Positions 22,444 through 33,309 of a stretch of DNA of 63,431 nt are shown here, in pieces (position 1 is the stretch's first letter; each line of letters opens with the position of its first letter). This DNA is from Trebouxia sp. TZW2008 (lineage: Eukaryota; Chlorophyta; Trebouxiophyceae; Trebouxiales; Trebouxiaceae), in the NCBI GenBank assembly GCA_002118135.1, contig BDIU01000420.1, forward strand, positions 1-63,431. The letters run 5' to 3'. The notes under the pieces were generated by a model. It did no database searches, had not been told where the DNA came from, and worked only from the letters and a program-made list of their open reading frames with translations. The translations under genes and the position numbers were made by a program.

Positions 22444-25400
22444 TCAAGGGGTGAAGCTCAAATCTGATGGCAGAGAGTTAGTGGTGGTGAGCTGCTCTTG
22501 CTGATACTGCCGCAGAACATTGCCCAGACGCTGCATACCTTCCTCAATCTGAGCCTCACTTGCATTGGCAAATGACACCCGAACAAAAGGGCACGGGTAT
22601 GCAGCAACAGCACCCTGGCAATGCGCCAGCTTGCCTGCACAACACAATTGCAGCCTCAAGACACATGAGTGAAGACTGCAATGCACCTTACTGGCATCAG
22701 TCTGCCTCCAACACATCATGTTAGCAAGGAAAGCAATGCACTATGACAGGCCGCTGTCCTGTCAACAGTGGACTGTTTTGCTGGTGGTTGCTTGGAGGCA
22801 GCATATGTCTATGAACATCGCTACAAACAGCAGATGCAGATTGTGTAGGATGCAGTTGCTGCAAAAGATCACCTGGCAATACCATAAAAAGGGCCTACAC
22901 AGGTACAGCTGCAATGTACCAACTGACATCATCCAACACATGTTGCAGGCAAGAAGAGCAATACGTCATGACACCCTGCTGTGTGATTGCATTGCACCGA
23001 ACAGCAGATACAGGCCATGCAATTACTTCAGAACAGCACCTGGCAAGACCATGACATTGGCCTGCACAAGCTGAGCTGCAATGTCATCCACATCACCAAC
23101 TCCAGCAAGCAGCTTCAGCCAGATGAACATGCCCGCTTTGGGCTGCTGCCATTCTGCCAACCCCTCTAGCTCCTGTTGAAAACGCAATCTCTGAATTTTG
23201 GCCACTGGGTCCATAACCACATCTTCATGACCCAAAAAGTGTTTTGTGATGCCGCTCGGTCTTATATGACGCAGCATTGTAAGAGGCACGCTGCTGAAAT
23301 GAAATACCAGGTTGTGGATGCATCTGTAAGACAATGCTCTGAGGTACTTATGACATTGCCGATTCACATGGATCCTTGGCATGGCATTGGCAAAATGGAA
23401 GGTTCTGAATCAGACTTGCCAATGCATTTAGCATCAAGGTTGACAATTCAGACTCAAATTCTCAGTGACTGTCTCAAGTGAGGACGGGGCGTAGAGCCGC
23501 TTGCAGTATGTGTCAAAGAACTCCACGCTTGAGCCTGGCACTTACAGCAGCAGGGGCTTGGTGCAGCATACCCTGGTAGCAGCGGTGTGCATGCAAGCTG
23601 ATGACTAAAGGTCAAGTCTGTCAGCTTCTGTCTGAGGGTTCCAAAGGCAAACAGAGTTTACATTTACATCTTAAGCTCGTCAGATTTTGCCTAAGTTTTA
23701 GTCAGGCAAATGGGGGTTGCAAAGCAGCAGCTTGACAGAGCGTACCCTGGTAGCGGCAGTATGCATGACTTGGGCTCGCTGCTGGTACACCTGCTGCATG
23801 TGGCGGCAGTGCTGCTCAAAGCCCTGGCTACCCCAGCTCTGAGTCACAGCAATCATCAGCGCCTGCAGCACCATGTTATGGCTGCTGCATTTTTTTGTTG
23901 GCATGTACTGTCAGCAGGCTGCATAGCCTACTGGTGAGCAGTTGCGAGCAGGTATGCAACATCAAGGACTGCTGCCTAGCAGTCTTACTGAAGACTGCAA
24001 CAGGCTTTGTGAGAATCTGCTCAGTGTGAGTGATGCTGCATCTCTGTGGCTGGCAGAATCGCATGACATGTGCTGCAGTCAGTCTGCACCATAATTGCCA
24101 AACGATGTTTCAGTCCTGGAGTTACAGTGTAACTATGGCAGAAGACACAACATGTTACAGTACATAGATATGTCCTCCCAAGATGAATGTCACCACCAGG
24201 CAACAAAACTCAAGTCAACAGATCCGACAGGCAACACCCAATACGTACAGCCCAGACATGACTTACCTGGGAGATGCCAGAGGGCCCATTCAGGGATGCA
24301 TGCAGCGCTAGGGACCACATTAGGGTGGGCAGTGACCCAGCCCAGCCCTTGGAGTAGGGGGAGAATGGGATGGATATGGGGAGTTGGGGGGGGGGAAATG
24401 GGTGGGGGGGGTTTACCTGGGAGATGCCAGGGGGACCATTCAGGGAGGCATGCAGCGCCAAGGCCATGAGGTCCACCACGTCAGGGTGGGCAGTGACCCA
24501 GCCCAGCCTGAGGCCGGGGGCAAGCACCTTGCTCCAGCTGTCTAGCCGCACCACGCGGCTGTCTGTGTCTATGCTCAGGTAACTGGGCACCAGACTGTGC
24601 AGCCCAGGCACTGGACCTGCAAGCAGTGCAATCACAAGTGGTGCAGGATGCTTTTCGGCTGTGAAGCTTTGCTGAAGAGGAGTGATCCAAGCGACTATTG
24701 GAATATAGTGATATGCACATGCTGTCTTCCCTTTCTCAAAGAGTGCTCAAGCTTTGCCATCACTCACAACGGTCCACATCCAGGATGCTGTCAGCAAAGA
24801 AAGTATCGACCAAGCTGAAGCTGGCGCAGAGCCAGCAGTCAAGACATAAAGTGTGCTGGCAACTGTGAGTACAGTCAGCTTATGCGCTGGGCAGGCAGCT
24901 AATGAAACTTCTTGGATGACCCAGCATTTCAAGGTAGATACAAAATTTGCTCCTTTCACCTGTTAGTTCAGGGTACTGCAGATAGTAGTAAGCGTCATCT
25001 TCTACAATGGTGATTCCATACTCCCGACATATGCTGTAGATCTCCTGCTTCCTGGCCAAAGGTGTGACCACACCTGCACACTGCAGTTGCTTCATGACAA
25101 TTGACATGACAGCTATACTGTACATCCTCCCTCTACTAGACTATACACTGCTCCGTGACAATGCTGGGCAGCGATGGCTATGACAGCACAATGGGAGCAA
25201 CAAAAATGGCACTCAGATGGCAGCGATCACAAGCTTGCAAGATGGCATCAATCAAGCCGGTTTGCTGCAACTGAAGATCATTCCTGACCTGTGGGATTGT
25301 GTCCACAAGGCACGGTGTACATCACACTGGGCAGCTGACTCGTCACTGATCTCTCTTCCAGTATCTGCCAAAACCATGGGCGCTGTAAGTTTTGTTCTGA

Positions 25401-27078
25401 TGCATCCTTGATGCAGTACCAAAAGACTTACAGTCAAGACAGAGATTCACAGCTCAATAAGCTGTCTCTGAAACATGGCGTTTAGAACTCAGCAGAAGCA
25501 GCAGGATGTGCAGAGGGCATTCCATATTGAGGTGCATGTTGACCATTGACAGTATGGCAGTGAAATATGCATATGCTGAACTGTATGCTTGCTAGTGACA
25601 CTATGACAATTGTGAATTCCAAAGTGCGTACCTTCCTGAGGTTAACAGGGCAGATGCCCTGGCTATCCATCTTCATGGGCACAGCATGGTAGCCTTTGAT
25701 GGGTAGCACTGAGTCTACCATGTAGAAGTAGGTGTAGTCCTCTACCAGGATGCAGTCGCCACGCTCTAGAAGCAAGTCTGTCACCATCTGTTGCAGCCAA
25801 GCTTAACTTGATACAGATTCAACAGTGTTGGTATTGACCATTCTGATGATACTGATGCAGTGCAATGCCTACCTGTCGTGGTCGCTGAACAGATTCATGC
25901 TGAGGACAGTAACATCAGACCATGCAGGCTGGCAGGTACAGGCTAATATCCATATATGAAAATCTTTACTGAGATAGAAGTCACAGTACATATTGGCAGC
26001 GATCTTGAGATGATGTAGGCATGTGACATGGGCAGGGATCGGGCTGAACACTTCCAAAGATCAAAGTGCCAACACTAACGCAGAAGAGTTGTGCAAGGAA
26101 GTGACAGGGCTTAAAGCAGGGGGGCTGACCTCGATGGCATGGTTGCTGCCATTGCTGATGAGCACCTCAAAGGGGGCAGGAGGGCTGTGCTGCACACTCA
26201 CATGGCTGTGTGTCCACTCCTGTAATGCTGGCAAGCCCTGTGCCACCATGCACCCATATCACAGCTCGCACATCACAAAAGCATCGGCATGCACTGATAT
26301 TGGCTCACACAGCACAAACACATCAGCATGCACCCATGTCAGCTCACACAGTGTGAGAACCTGGGCATGAGCATGAGCATGAGCATGAGCATGAGCAAGC
26401 AATGGGCGTCGGCACCAGCACCGGCACCAGCACCAGCACCGGCACCAGCACCAGCACCAGCACCAGCATGCGTTACAGCTCGCTGAAAGCAGTTTGCATG
26501 AGCAAGCCATGCCTTACCAGCAAATGGATTGCATACTGCTGTGCATCTGTGACCTGCAGCACAACAGAAGCTGTAGTTAGCAGTTGCATGCAAGGTCAGC
26601 TTGCATTGCAGGCATGGGCTTTTACCATGTCTTGGTTGTCAATAGTCAGAGTTGTGCCAGACTTCAGTTTGACGGTCAGCTCTGAGAAAGGAAAGGCATC
26701 TGGGTGTGGCAGTCCACCATGCAAAGGTATACGGTCATCAGCTGGCTGCTCGCTGTAACTTTCCAGAACAGTGTTGAGTCCACCTGGATTCCTCGCCTTG
26801 CCTTTTGAGCTCAGCAATCCGTGATAGCTGGTGATTGGCAGGGTGCCTGAGATCCTGGGGTTAATGCTGCGGCTGCGAGCTAACGGAGCCCGTGACTCGA
26901 TATGGCCATTCTGAGGCTGACTGTCATGGAGTCTGCCGTCGTCAAGGTCCTGTGACGCAACCTCAGACCTAACAGCCTTGTAAGCGCGCCTGCTCGGCCT
27001 CGGACATGGGTTTCTAGCTTCAATTGCCCGCAGCGAGACACTCAAATGCCTTGGTGACGTGAACCTCAACCGCTGCAT
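22444..27078 (-). CDS. PLP-dependent aminotransferase, KAT2/2-aminoadipate type
   Basis: Ten coding exons: 27078-26626, 26553-26518, 26237-26130, 25787-25632, 25364-25289, 25073-24960, 24616-24417, 23862-23746, 23172-about 23035, 22614-22444; about 522 residues. After a basic N-terminal extension that may target an organelle come IPLHGGLPHPDAFPFSEL, SNGSNHAIE, LLLERGDCILVEDYTYFYM, YTVPCGHNPTG, YGITIVEDDAYYYLQYPEL, VVRLDSWSKVLAPGLRLGWV (PLP lysine in SWSK), LAEWQQPKAGMFIWLKLLAG and PFVRVSFANASE. This is the fold-type I signature set of KAT2/AADAT, which transaminates aminoadipate in lysine breakdown or kynurenine; substrate is inferred. The exon 9/10 join needs a weak GTTCTG donor, since the better GTGCTG donor leaves the wrong phase. 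Exon 8 begins at a downstream AG to keep frame. Three exon ends are duplicated in the following introns. Confidence 0.92.
22827..23103 (-). repeat. Duplicated exon end plus donor, aminotransferase exon 9
   Basis: The exon end and donor at 23001-23103 recur, diverged, at 22827-22935. Both carry CAGCAGAT(A/G)CAG, the donor context CACCTGGCAA and AGCTGCAATGT on the plus strand. The copied donor would be at 22873/22872. Confidence 0.7.
23555..23770 (-). repeat. Duplicated exon end plus donor, aminotransferase exon 8
   Basis: The donor region near 23729-23770 recurs near 23555-23596, offset 174 bp. Both share TACCCTGGTAGC followed by a (G/A)(T/C)GCATG-rich block on the plus strand. Confidence 0.6.
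24267..24512 (-). repeat. Duplicated exon 7 end of the aminotransferase: possible alternative exon
   Basis: The last ~95 bp of the exon 24616-24417, with its donor, recur at 24267-24350, offset 150 bp, with an 11-bp deletion. The copy is preceded by long C-rich tracts and an AG at 24349-24348. Between that AG and a GTAAGT donor at 24266 lies an open 81-nt phase-0 stretch (24347-24267) ending ALHASLNGPSGISQ; the original ends ALHASLNGPPGISQ. Confidence 0.8.
26248..26470. repeat. Minisatellite and hexamer microsatellites in aminotransferase intron 2
   Basis: About three degenerate ~39-bp units (GCAC(C/T).AT..C.GCTC.CACA) run from 26248 to 26358. Next come five GCATGA hexamers at 26365-26394 and a (CACCAG/CACCGG) array at 26411-26467. 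Confidence 0.85.
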
Positions 27079-27973
27079 TGCGCTTTGGCGCGCTTGGACT
27101 TGTCAGTGGCGTACAGGCAGGCAACGTCGACAGTGTGCGGTCTTACAATGCGCAAAGGCGGTGAATAGACTGCAGCAACCAAGACGGTTCAATGTCACGC
27201 GCCTCAAACAAGTCATACACAAGCTATCTTGCGCAATGCCCAGCTAAATCGACGTAACACTTTCTGCAGACTGCACAGGAGACAGGAATGTAAAACGGGC
27301 ACAGTCAGCTGCGGGTACAGCTTCCACCGGTACAACTGCCTGAAGCACAGGCATTCAGCAGCACCTGCAGGGAATGCTAGGCATGCATTGCAACATGAAC
27401 GATACTGTGAGACTTGCTTAAAAGAGTTGCAAGGGAGATGTAGACCTTCACTGAATCACCTTTTTTTACAATCGGCCGCTCGTGTAAGGAGTCTTTTCTC
27501 ACGTTGTTGACTGCATGCCTGCATTGGTGCCACTTCTGCGGCGATGGTACAGCATTTGTGAGCAATTGCTGTAGCTGCCTCATTTCCAGGCTGAATTTCC
27601 AGCATGGCACTTTGGTTCATGTGGGCATTTGGCTTGGTTAGTAAGTCCTCGCACTTCTCGCAATCTGCAAACAGGCAGCATAGAGTCAAACCGGCGTTAG
27701 AATAGGCCTTGTAAAGCCGCGGACGTTCATTGTCGTGCTGCATATTGAAGTGCTCAGCTTGCGCCGCCTCTGTTGACGACCCTCCGAGATCGTCACCGTT
27801 CAACTACCGTTTCGGCCCTTCGACCTGTCGGACACTACGTACGCCGGGACTTATGATTGTGTTGCACAACTCTGGTCGCGTATGTAAAACGAGCTCGCGT
27901 CACGATTGATTGCTCGCAAGTTGTAACGCTGCACGACACAGCGACGTAGGTCACAGGCACTCGCTTTGAACTC
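27079..27973. other. Divergent region between aminotransferase and GT61 genes
   Basis: It probably contains both promoters. A minus-strand frame at about 27743-27456 reads MQHDNERPRLYKAYSNAGLT then ends ACSQQREKRLLTRAADCKKR before a stop. It has reasonable codon texture and could be a small unspliced gene or the 5' leader of the aminotransferase, but I cannot assign it to a family. Confidence 0.3.
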
Positions 27974-30900
27974 ATGAGCCTCACGCGTCGACGGCTCTGG
28001 TGCTTAGCGCTATGTGGGTTACTGCTACTGCCGGTGCGTGTCAGCTGTTGAGCCGCAGCAATGTAGCACGCAACGTCTTGTCGGACTTTTGCGTTTGACC
28101 GTGCTAACTGCTTACCATGCTTCTTCAGGCGAGCGTAACAGTGCACGCTGAGCCAACGCTCTTGACAGCAGCACATAGCAGGAGGCGCCCTTTACCTTCA
28201 TTCAGACGTTCTCTTGACAGTTTTCGTCGATCAAGCTTTGAGGTGGTCTATGCAACCTGTAGCAGGTTGCTTGTCTGTTTCATGTGACAACCGAGCAATC
28301 CCAACAGGTGTCTTCTGTGTGTGAATGCAGTGCATTTATGAGGATGGTAAGTCAGAGCACCGGGTCTGCATCTTTTACAATATTGTACTGTGGGATGGGC
28401 AATTGCTATACTTGGCAGACGGTAAATTTGCTGCATTTGTTACCATAAACAAGATTCCAAGGTCAAGCACGATTGTCATCTGGTGTGAAACGCCCTTGCA
28501 GGCAGAGAAAAGTTGCCAGAGATTGATATCAACTGGCTTGAGCCAGAGCAGCTAGAAATACAGGTGTTGCAGCATGATCACATTCCTTATGCCTGGACTA
28601 CTGCTGAGGTGAGCCGTGTTTGCCTCCAACATTTAGGCTTTTCCTGCATTGATTACAGCATTTCGCTGCCCAATCTGCACGCCATGGCGACATGGCACAT
28701 ACACTCACCAACTGAACTCTGCCGTGACATTTACTTGACACCATAGCTTCTTGTGAGCTGCCGCTGGTGAGGCAGTAGACACGCAATGTAATGGAAGCTG
28801 CTTTGGAACTTCTGCATGAGCAGAGACTACACCGCTGCATGGACCTGACTGCAGTGAGTGTGAAATCATCAACATGCAATTTGGACCAAGACCAAACATA
28901 AACACAGCAAGTTCTGCAGGTTGAAGTTGTGCCAGAAGCCTTGCTGGGTCACCAAGTCAATTATGCTAACTACTACCATGTGGTCATAGAGACTCTACCA
29001 ACATGGCACAACATCATGTGCAAGTTCCTAGGGCAGTGTCGATACAATCAGGACAGCAACCTGCAGCTATGGCTGTTGGAAAACCGAGGGCCTGGGGCTT
29101 ACATGGACCTGACGTTCAGGATGCCTGCCCTAGCGCCCTTGTACTCTTGTCTCTCCCCCGTGGCCCCTCGCCACATCAAAGCGCCAGACAACTATGGCAA
29201 GGTGAAATAGGTCGACTGCTGCTCAATAAAGCTCGTATGGATCTAATCTTTCAGATGCCTGCCTTTGCAATGCTATACTCTTGCCTCTCCCCACTGGCCC
29301 CTCGCCACATTAAAGCGCCAGACAACTATGGCAAGTTGAGCCCAGCTGTTGATTGATGATGAGCAAGCAATACTGTGCCCTGTATCTAGTCATGGTAAAG
29401 CTGCTGGCAGGCAAGATGATTTAGCCGAGCATGCTACCATAGAAGCACATGTGCTTGTAAAAGAGTTGTCAGCATGATTCAGTTTGAGCATACGTATATA
29501 GAGCCATCTGCAACAGTTTGCTGTCTTGAAATGCAGGCTGAAGCAGCTTGCCTCTGCAGCACCACACGTGAAAGTTGCAGACTGCCTGTTGTTGAAATAT
29601 GTTGTTATGCAGGTGGTTGTGTTTGAGCAGGCATTGGCAGGAATAGGGCCAGATGCCCGCGCCTTCCATCAGTGGCGACCTAGGTCAGATCAAGCTGTAC
29701 TATTGCTGCTCACCGATTGACTTTTGCCAATGCATCTGCTTGTCAGCTTATTTGCTTGCATGCTCAAAATTTATGTCTACTTCTGGGACCTGTGCACAGC
29801 AAGCATGTTGCATATGTCAACGTGCAGTTGGCGTTGAGCAGCCCACATCCTCCAAAATTACTTATGATATGCATCTTTGTGATGACCACATCTTCCAATC
29901 ATGATGAGATCAGAGCAGTGTCATGCAGTAGTCATACAGCTGACAAATCAGCATGTACTAAGGCAGCAGCTTTTGGGCCAGATGTTTGACAACTTTGCAT
30001 GCATGAGAGCGTGCTAACGCCTGTTGTCCATCACTACATGCTGTTACACGTGCAACCCTCCCAAATCTCAGAAGACCTGCAGTCTTTGTAGCGTGCCACA
30101 CTGACTGCCGCAATGGCCGGTGTGGTGCTTGTGCTAGGTCCAAGGTGGTATGGCACACTTCAAGCAGGCGGCTAATCTGCACACATGTGAGTACAGGTTT
30201 CTGAAGAACTGGGCAACCCCGCCATCGGACATGATGCACTCCTGGCGGCATCGCCTAGCACAGTGCCTTGACACCCCCTTTGACACTGCCACAGTGAGTC
30301 TGCCCTCAGACTTGCTCCCCTGTTAAACATTTGGGTCTTGTCACAAATGCGTTGTGAAACCTTACCACCCCTCTGGAATGCAGTTACAAGAGGATCTAAG
30401 CGCTTTGTTCTTAGTTTCAGTTGCATCATGGCTGCATGGAAGTGCTGTACATGGATGTGAAAAGTTCAAGCATTTGCTTGACTGCATGTGTTCAGGTCTG
30501 TCCAGCAAGTCTGACAGTGCTTTGCTGCGCAATTAGCTCCCCGCCTGTATGCCCAATTAAGCAGCCAGCATGCTGTATGATCACCACAAGTCTCAGCATG
30601 AGCAATCCGCTGGCAACACAAGAGCACTGTTGATGCATCATCATTGGCATCACCACAGTCACTTGCATGCTTGTAAGTGAATTCCATGATCCTTCTAGGT
30701 GCACTCACAGCCCTATTCACTTGATGAAGACTCTCAGGCATTCCCATACAGCTGATGCATTGTGAGCAATGCAGGGAAAGCAGAAGCCATTGCGGGTGAT
30801 CCTGCTGGATGTATGCAGCTGATACATCGTAATGTGGGTAGGTCCAGCAGAAGCTGCTGCAGGTGAACAAACAGCTGATGCGTTGTGGCTTATGTAGGTC

Positions 30901-32467
30901 AAACAGAAGCCGTTGCGGGTGACCATAGTGGACCGACCTTACCAAGTGGGCCGTCACATCCTTAACGTACAGCAGCTGCAGGCCAACATAAGAGCCAAAT
31001 GGCCTAGCAGTGAAGTCCAGGTGGTGCACATTGATGGGGCAGACCTGAAGCAGCAAATTGCGCTGTTCCAGCACACCTCCATCTTGATCTGGACCCATGG
31101 TGCTGCCATGGCTGATCTGCTCTTCCTGCCACAGGTCAGCCTTTTGCCCCTCCCCCTCAACATACGTCCCAGGTACATGAAAATCAGCCTTTTTGTCCCC
31201 ACCCCGCACCCCGGGGCCAGGATCATGAAAATCAGCCTTTTGCTGCCCCTCCCAATTTATGGAAAATGATTGGCGTTTGAGTTCTACCGTGCAAACCGCA
31301 AACATGACCTCAATCTCTATACCCTACCACCAGTGTAATGTCCCTACCAAAAACCTGCAAGGTCATCTCTGGCAATGTCGGCTCCACAAGCAGTTAACAT
31401 CATGGTCGTGCTCGGAAGATTGACTTGACAATCAGCCTTGGACCCCTCAAAGGCTTTTGGACTGGGTCCAGCTCACAACAATGCACAGGTGATCAACCTG
31501 CTGACTAGGTCAGAATTGAGAAGCCGTGGTGGTACAGGGGGCGGGCGCCATTGAGCTAATACCCTGGCCGCATGCTGATCAGGCCCATGAGTGGGCGCAA
31601 AGCATCCAGGCAGACTTCAGCCTGAACATCCAGGTGGCCTGGACACGCCTCACTGATCCCTCCCACCTCTCCTACCACAAGCAGGTGTCAGTCATACTCA
31701 TATCGCTGATCATTGTGACATGTGCTGGCTCAAGAGTACCATGTGCATGACAAATATCCTGTCTGGCCAGGCAAGCTTATCTCATAAGCAGATACTGCTG
31801 GCGTTGCCATCTGCCGAGTCTAGATGTGGTATTTGTTTGTTTGCAATATGCTCTTAGCGTTGACAGAGTTGACAGCAGGCAACAGCATCCTGTATAGGAT
31901 GCACATGTGTATGCTGCAGTAAATGCTCTGCACGGCTCGTTTTGGCAATTGAGTTTGTGCAAATGATTGTTTTGCCTAGGTCTGTGACGCAACTGACTAG
32001 CTGTTCATGTGCAGCATTCACAAGCAACCCAGCTGGAAGAGCTCCCTGTTCAGATTTGAAATCGCAGCTTCTCACACAGGTCACTGTGCCAACACTGACA
32101 GTTGAGCAACAACAAGCAGGCGAGAAGGGATTTGAAGCCATGACCTCTGGTCTTAGAAATAATTATGCTGCCGTTGAAACCATCATAAGTTGCCAAGGCC
32201 TGCACTGCTTGCCTGCAGGTGCTGTTCAAGGATCCCACCTGGGTAGGGTTGAGTGCACCTGAGCGCCTTGCATTTCTGGAGAACGGCACCTGTCCAGGGC
32301 GCTATCTCACTCCCCTCAATGTATTATGCCGGAATGAATGGATGCACTACTTGATTTCATATGTTCAGCCGTGGGAGCCACTGGAGATTGTATTGGATGC
32401 TGTGTACAAGTTTGTGCAGTCACACAGTGTCACATTGGCGTTACAGCAGGGGCAAGGAAGGCAATGA
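27974..32467 (+). CDS. Glycosyltransferase family 61 protein (Golgi type II)
   Basis: Ten exons: 27974-28033, 28129-28242, 28331-28421, 28502-28608, 28920-29201, 29613-29683, 30197-30293, 30898-31134, 31538-31684, 32219-32467; phases close to 484 residues. The N-terminus MSLTRRRLWCLALCGLLLLP is a short basic tail plus hydrophobic anchor, as in type II Golgi enzymes. Later come CIYEDGKSEHRVCIFYNIVLW, VNYANYYHVVIETLPTWHN, VVFEQALAGIGP, VTIVDRPYQVGRHILNVQQL, VQVVHIDGADLKQQIALFQ, TSILIWTHGAAMADLLFLP and GAGAIELIPWP, the ordered motifs of GT61 (DUF563). Family members transfer xylose, arabinose or GlcNAc to glycans; the sugar here is unknown. The ends of exons 2 and 4 were chosen for phase. Exon 5 has a near-complete copy in intron 5, and the exon 8 start is repeated upstream. 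Confidence 0.87.
29103..29335 (+). repeat. Exon-end duplication in GT61 intron 5
   Basis: The last 99 bp of exon 5 (29103-29201) recur at 29237-29335, offset 134 bp, with about 85% identity by eye. The copied frame still encodes RHIKAPDNYGK, but the donor GGTGAAA has become GTTGAG. Confidence 0.85.
30770..30930 (+). repeat. Repeated acceptor region upstream of GT61 exon 8
   Basis: The exon start CAGAAGCCGTTGCGGGTGA (about 30904) has diverged copies near 30779 (CAGAAGCCATTGCGGGTGA) and 30847 (CAGAAGCTGCTGCAGGTGA), each preceded by a GCTGATGC(A/G)TTGTG-type block. Confidence 0.75.
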
Positions 32468-33309
32468 TAGATTCTGAAAACATTATAAACAGTGGGTGGC
32501 ATGTGTGTGGCTTTTTTGAGGGCTGGCTAGTTGTGGGTTTGAGGTGGTGTGTGGTCACGCAGATGCTTCTACAGGCTGTTGATCACCAGAGCTTTGTGTT
32601 TTAGCGGCAAGCAGTTTTTGGAAGTCCTGTTCTGTTCAGCACAGCGAAACTAACTTCAAGCATTTCAGCATATGCACTAGTGTCTCTGGCAGAGATGATG
32701 CTTTTGCCTCTATCTATACTGAAGACTGATTAGGCTCCTCAGCCATGTGAATGCATGATATGAAAGGTATGAAGATCAGAGACCATACAACATTTGCCTA
32801 CGCTGGCGTTGAGTGTACAGCTTGTTTGTATCTGGGGATTGGGTACTGTAGTCTAAGTGGGTGCGTATGCGTGCGCTTCCACTTCTTGTGCAGTTTCGGC
32901 TCAAGTTGGCTTTGTGAGCATTGCAAGCTCAAATCTAGGAAACGTCCCTGTACATTCGCAGTCTTCAACATTTTCAACAGCACTCTGCGTGCTTTACAGT
33001 GTCAAGATGTAGCAGGACACAACAGCCATGTGATTAGTTTGCTTGCCTTTGGGATCGCCTAGCATGGCTTTGACGACCTGTTGACCACAATAGGCATGCA
33101 TTCACCTCTGCATGCAAGTCAGGCAGACGCACATGCTATGGCGCATTGCATCAAATTGATGAAGACGAGAAGCGAAAGACCAGTGTGCTGTTTTGATAGG
33201 GGTTTTGCGTGCACAGGACCAGCCCAAAGGATGAGACAATGCGCTTCGACCAACTTTGCGACTCTGTAGGTCAGTCATAGGTACTTGAGGGCTTGATCAG
33301 CCCGAGGGC
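32468..33309. other. Spacer between GT61 and SET genes
   Basis: It holds the GT61 3' UTR and the putative SET gene promoter. No additional gene, repeat or RNA is supported. Confidence 0.45.

Noticed and set aside
25869..25894. 12-nt microexon (Arg-Pro-Arg-Gln) between aminotransferase exons
   Set aside because: Splice sites exist, but direct joining of the flanking exons already gives the family sequence without a gap; inclusion is not needed.
30466..31305. 279-codon minus-strand open frame
   Set aside because: It overlaps GT61 exon 8, whose plus-strand translation has clear family motifs; the antisense product shows only low-complexity sequence.
32068..32195. tRNA-like sequence on the minus strand (B-box-like GGCTTCAAATCCC, possible GCAGGC/GCCTGC acceptor pairing) in the last GT61 intron
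   Set aside because: The T-loop has an extra base, the T-stem does not pair and no proper D-arm or anticodon stem can be drawn. At most a decayed tRNA-derived fragment.
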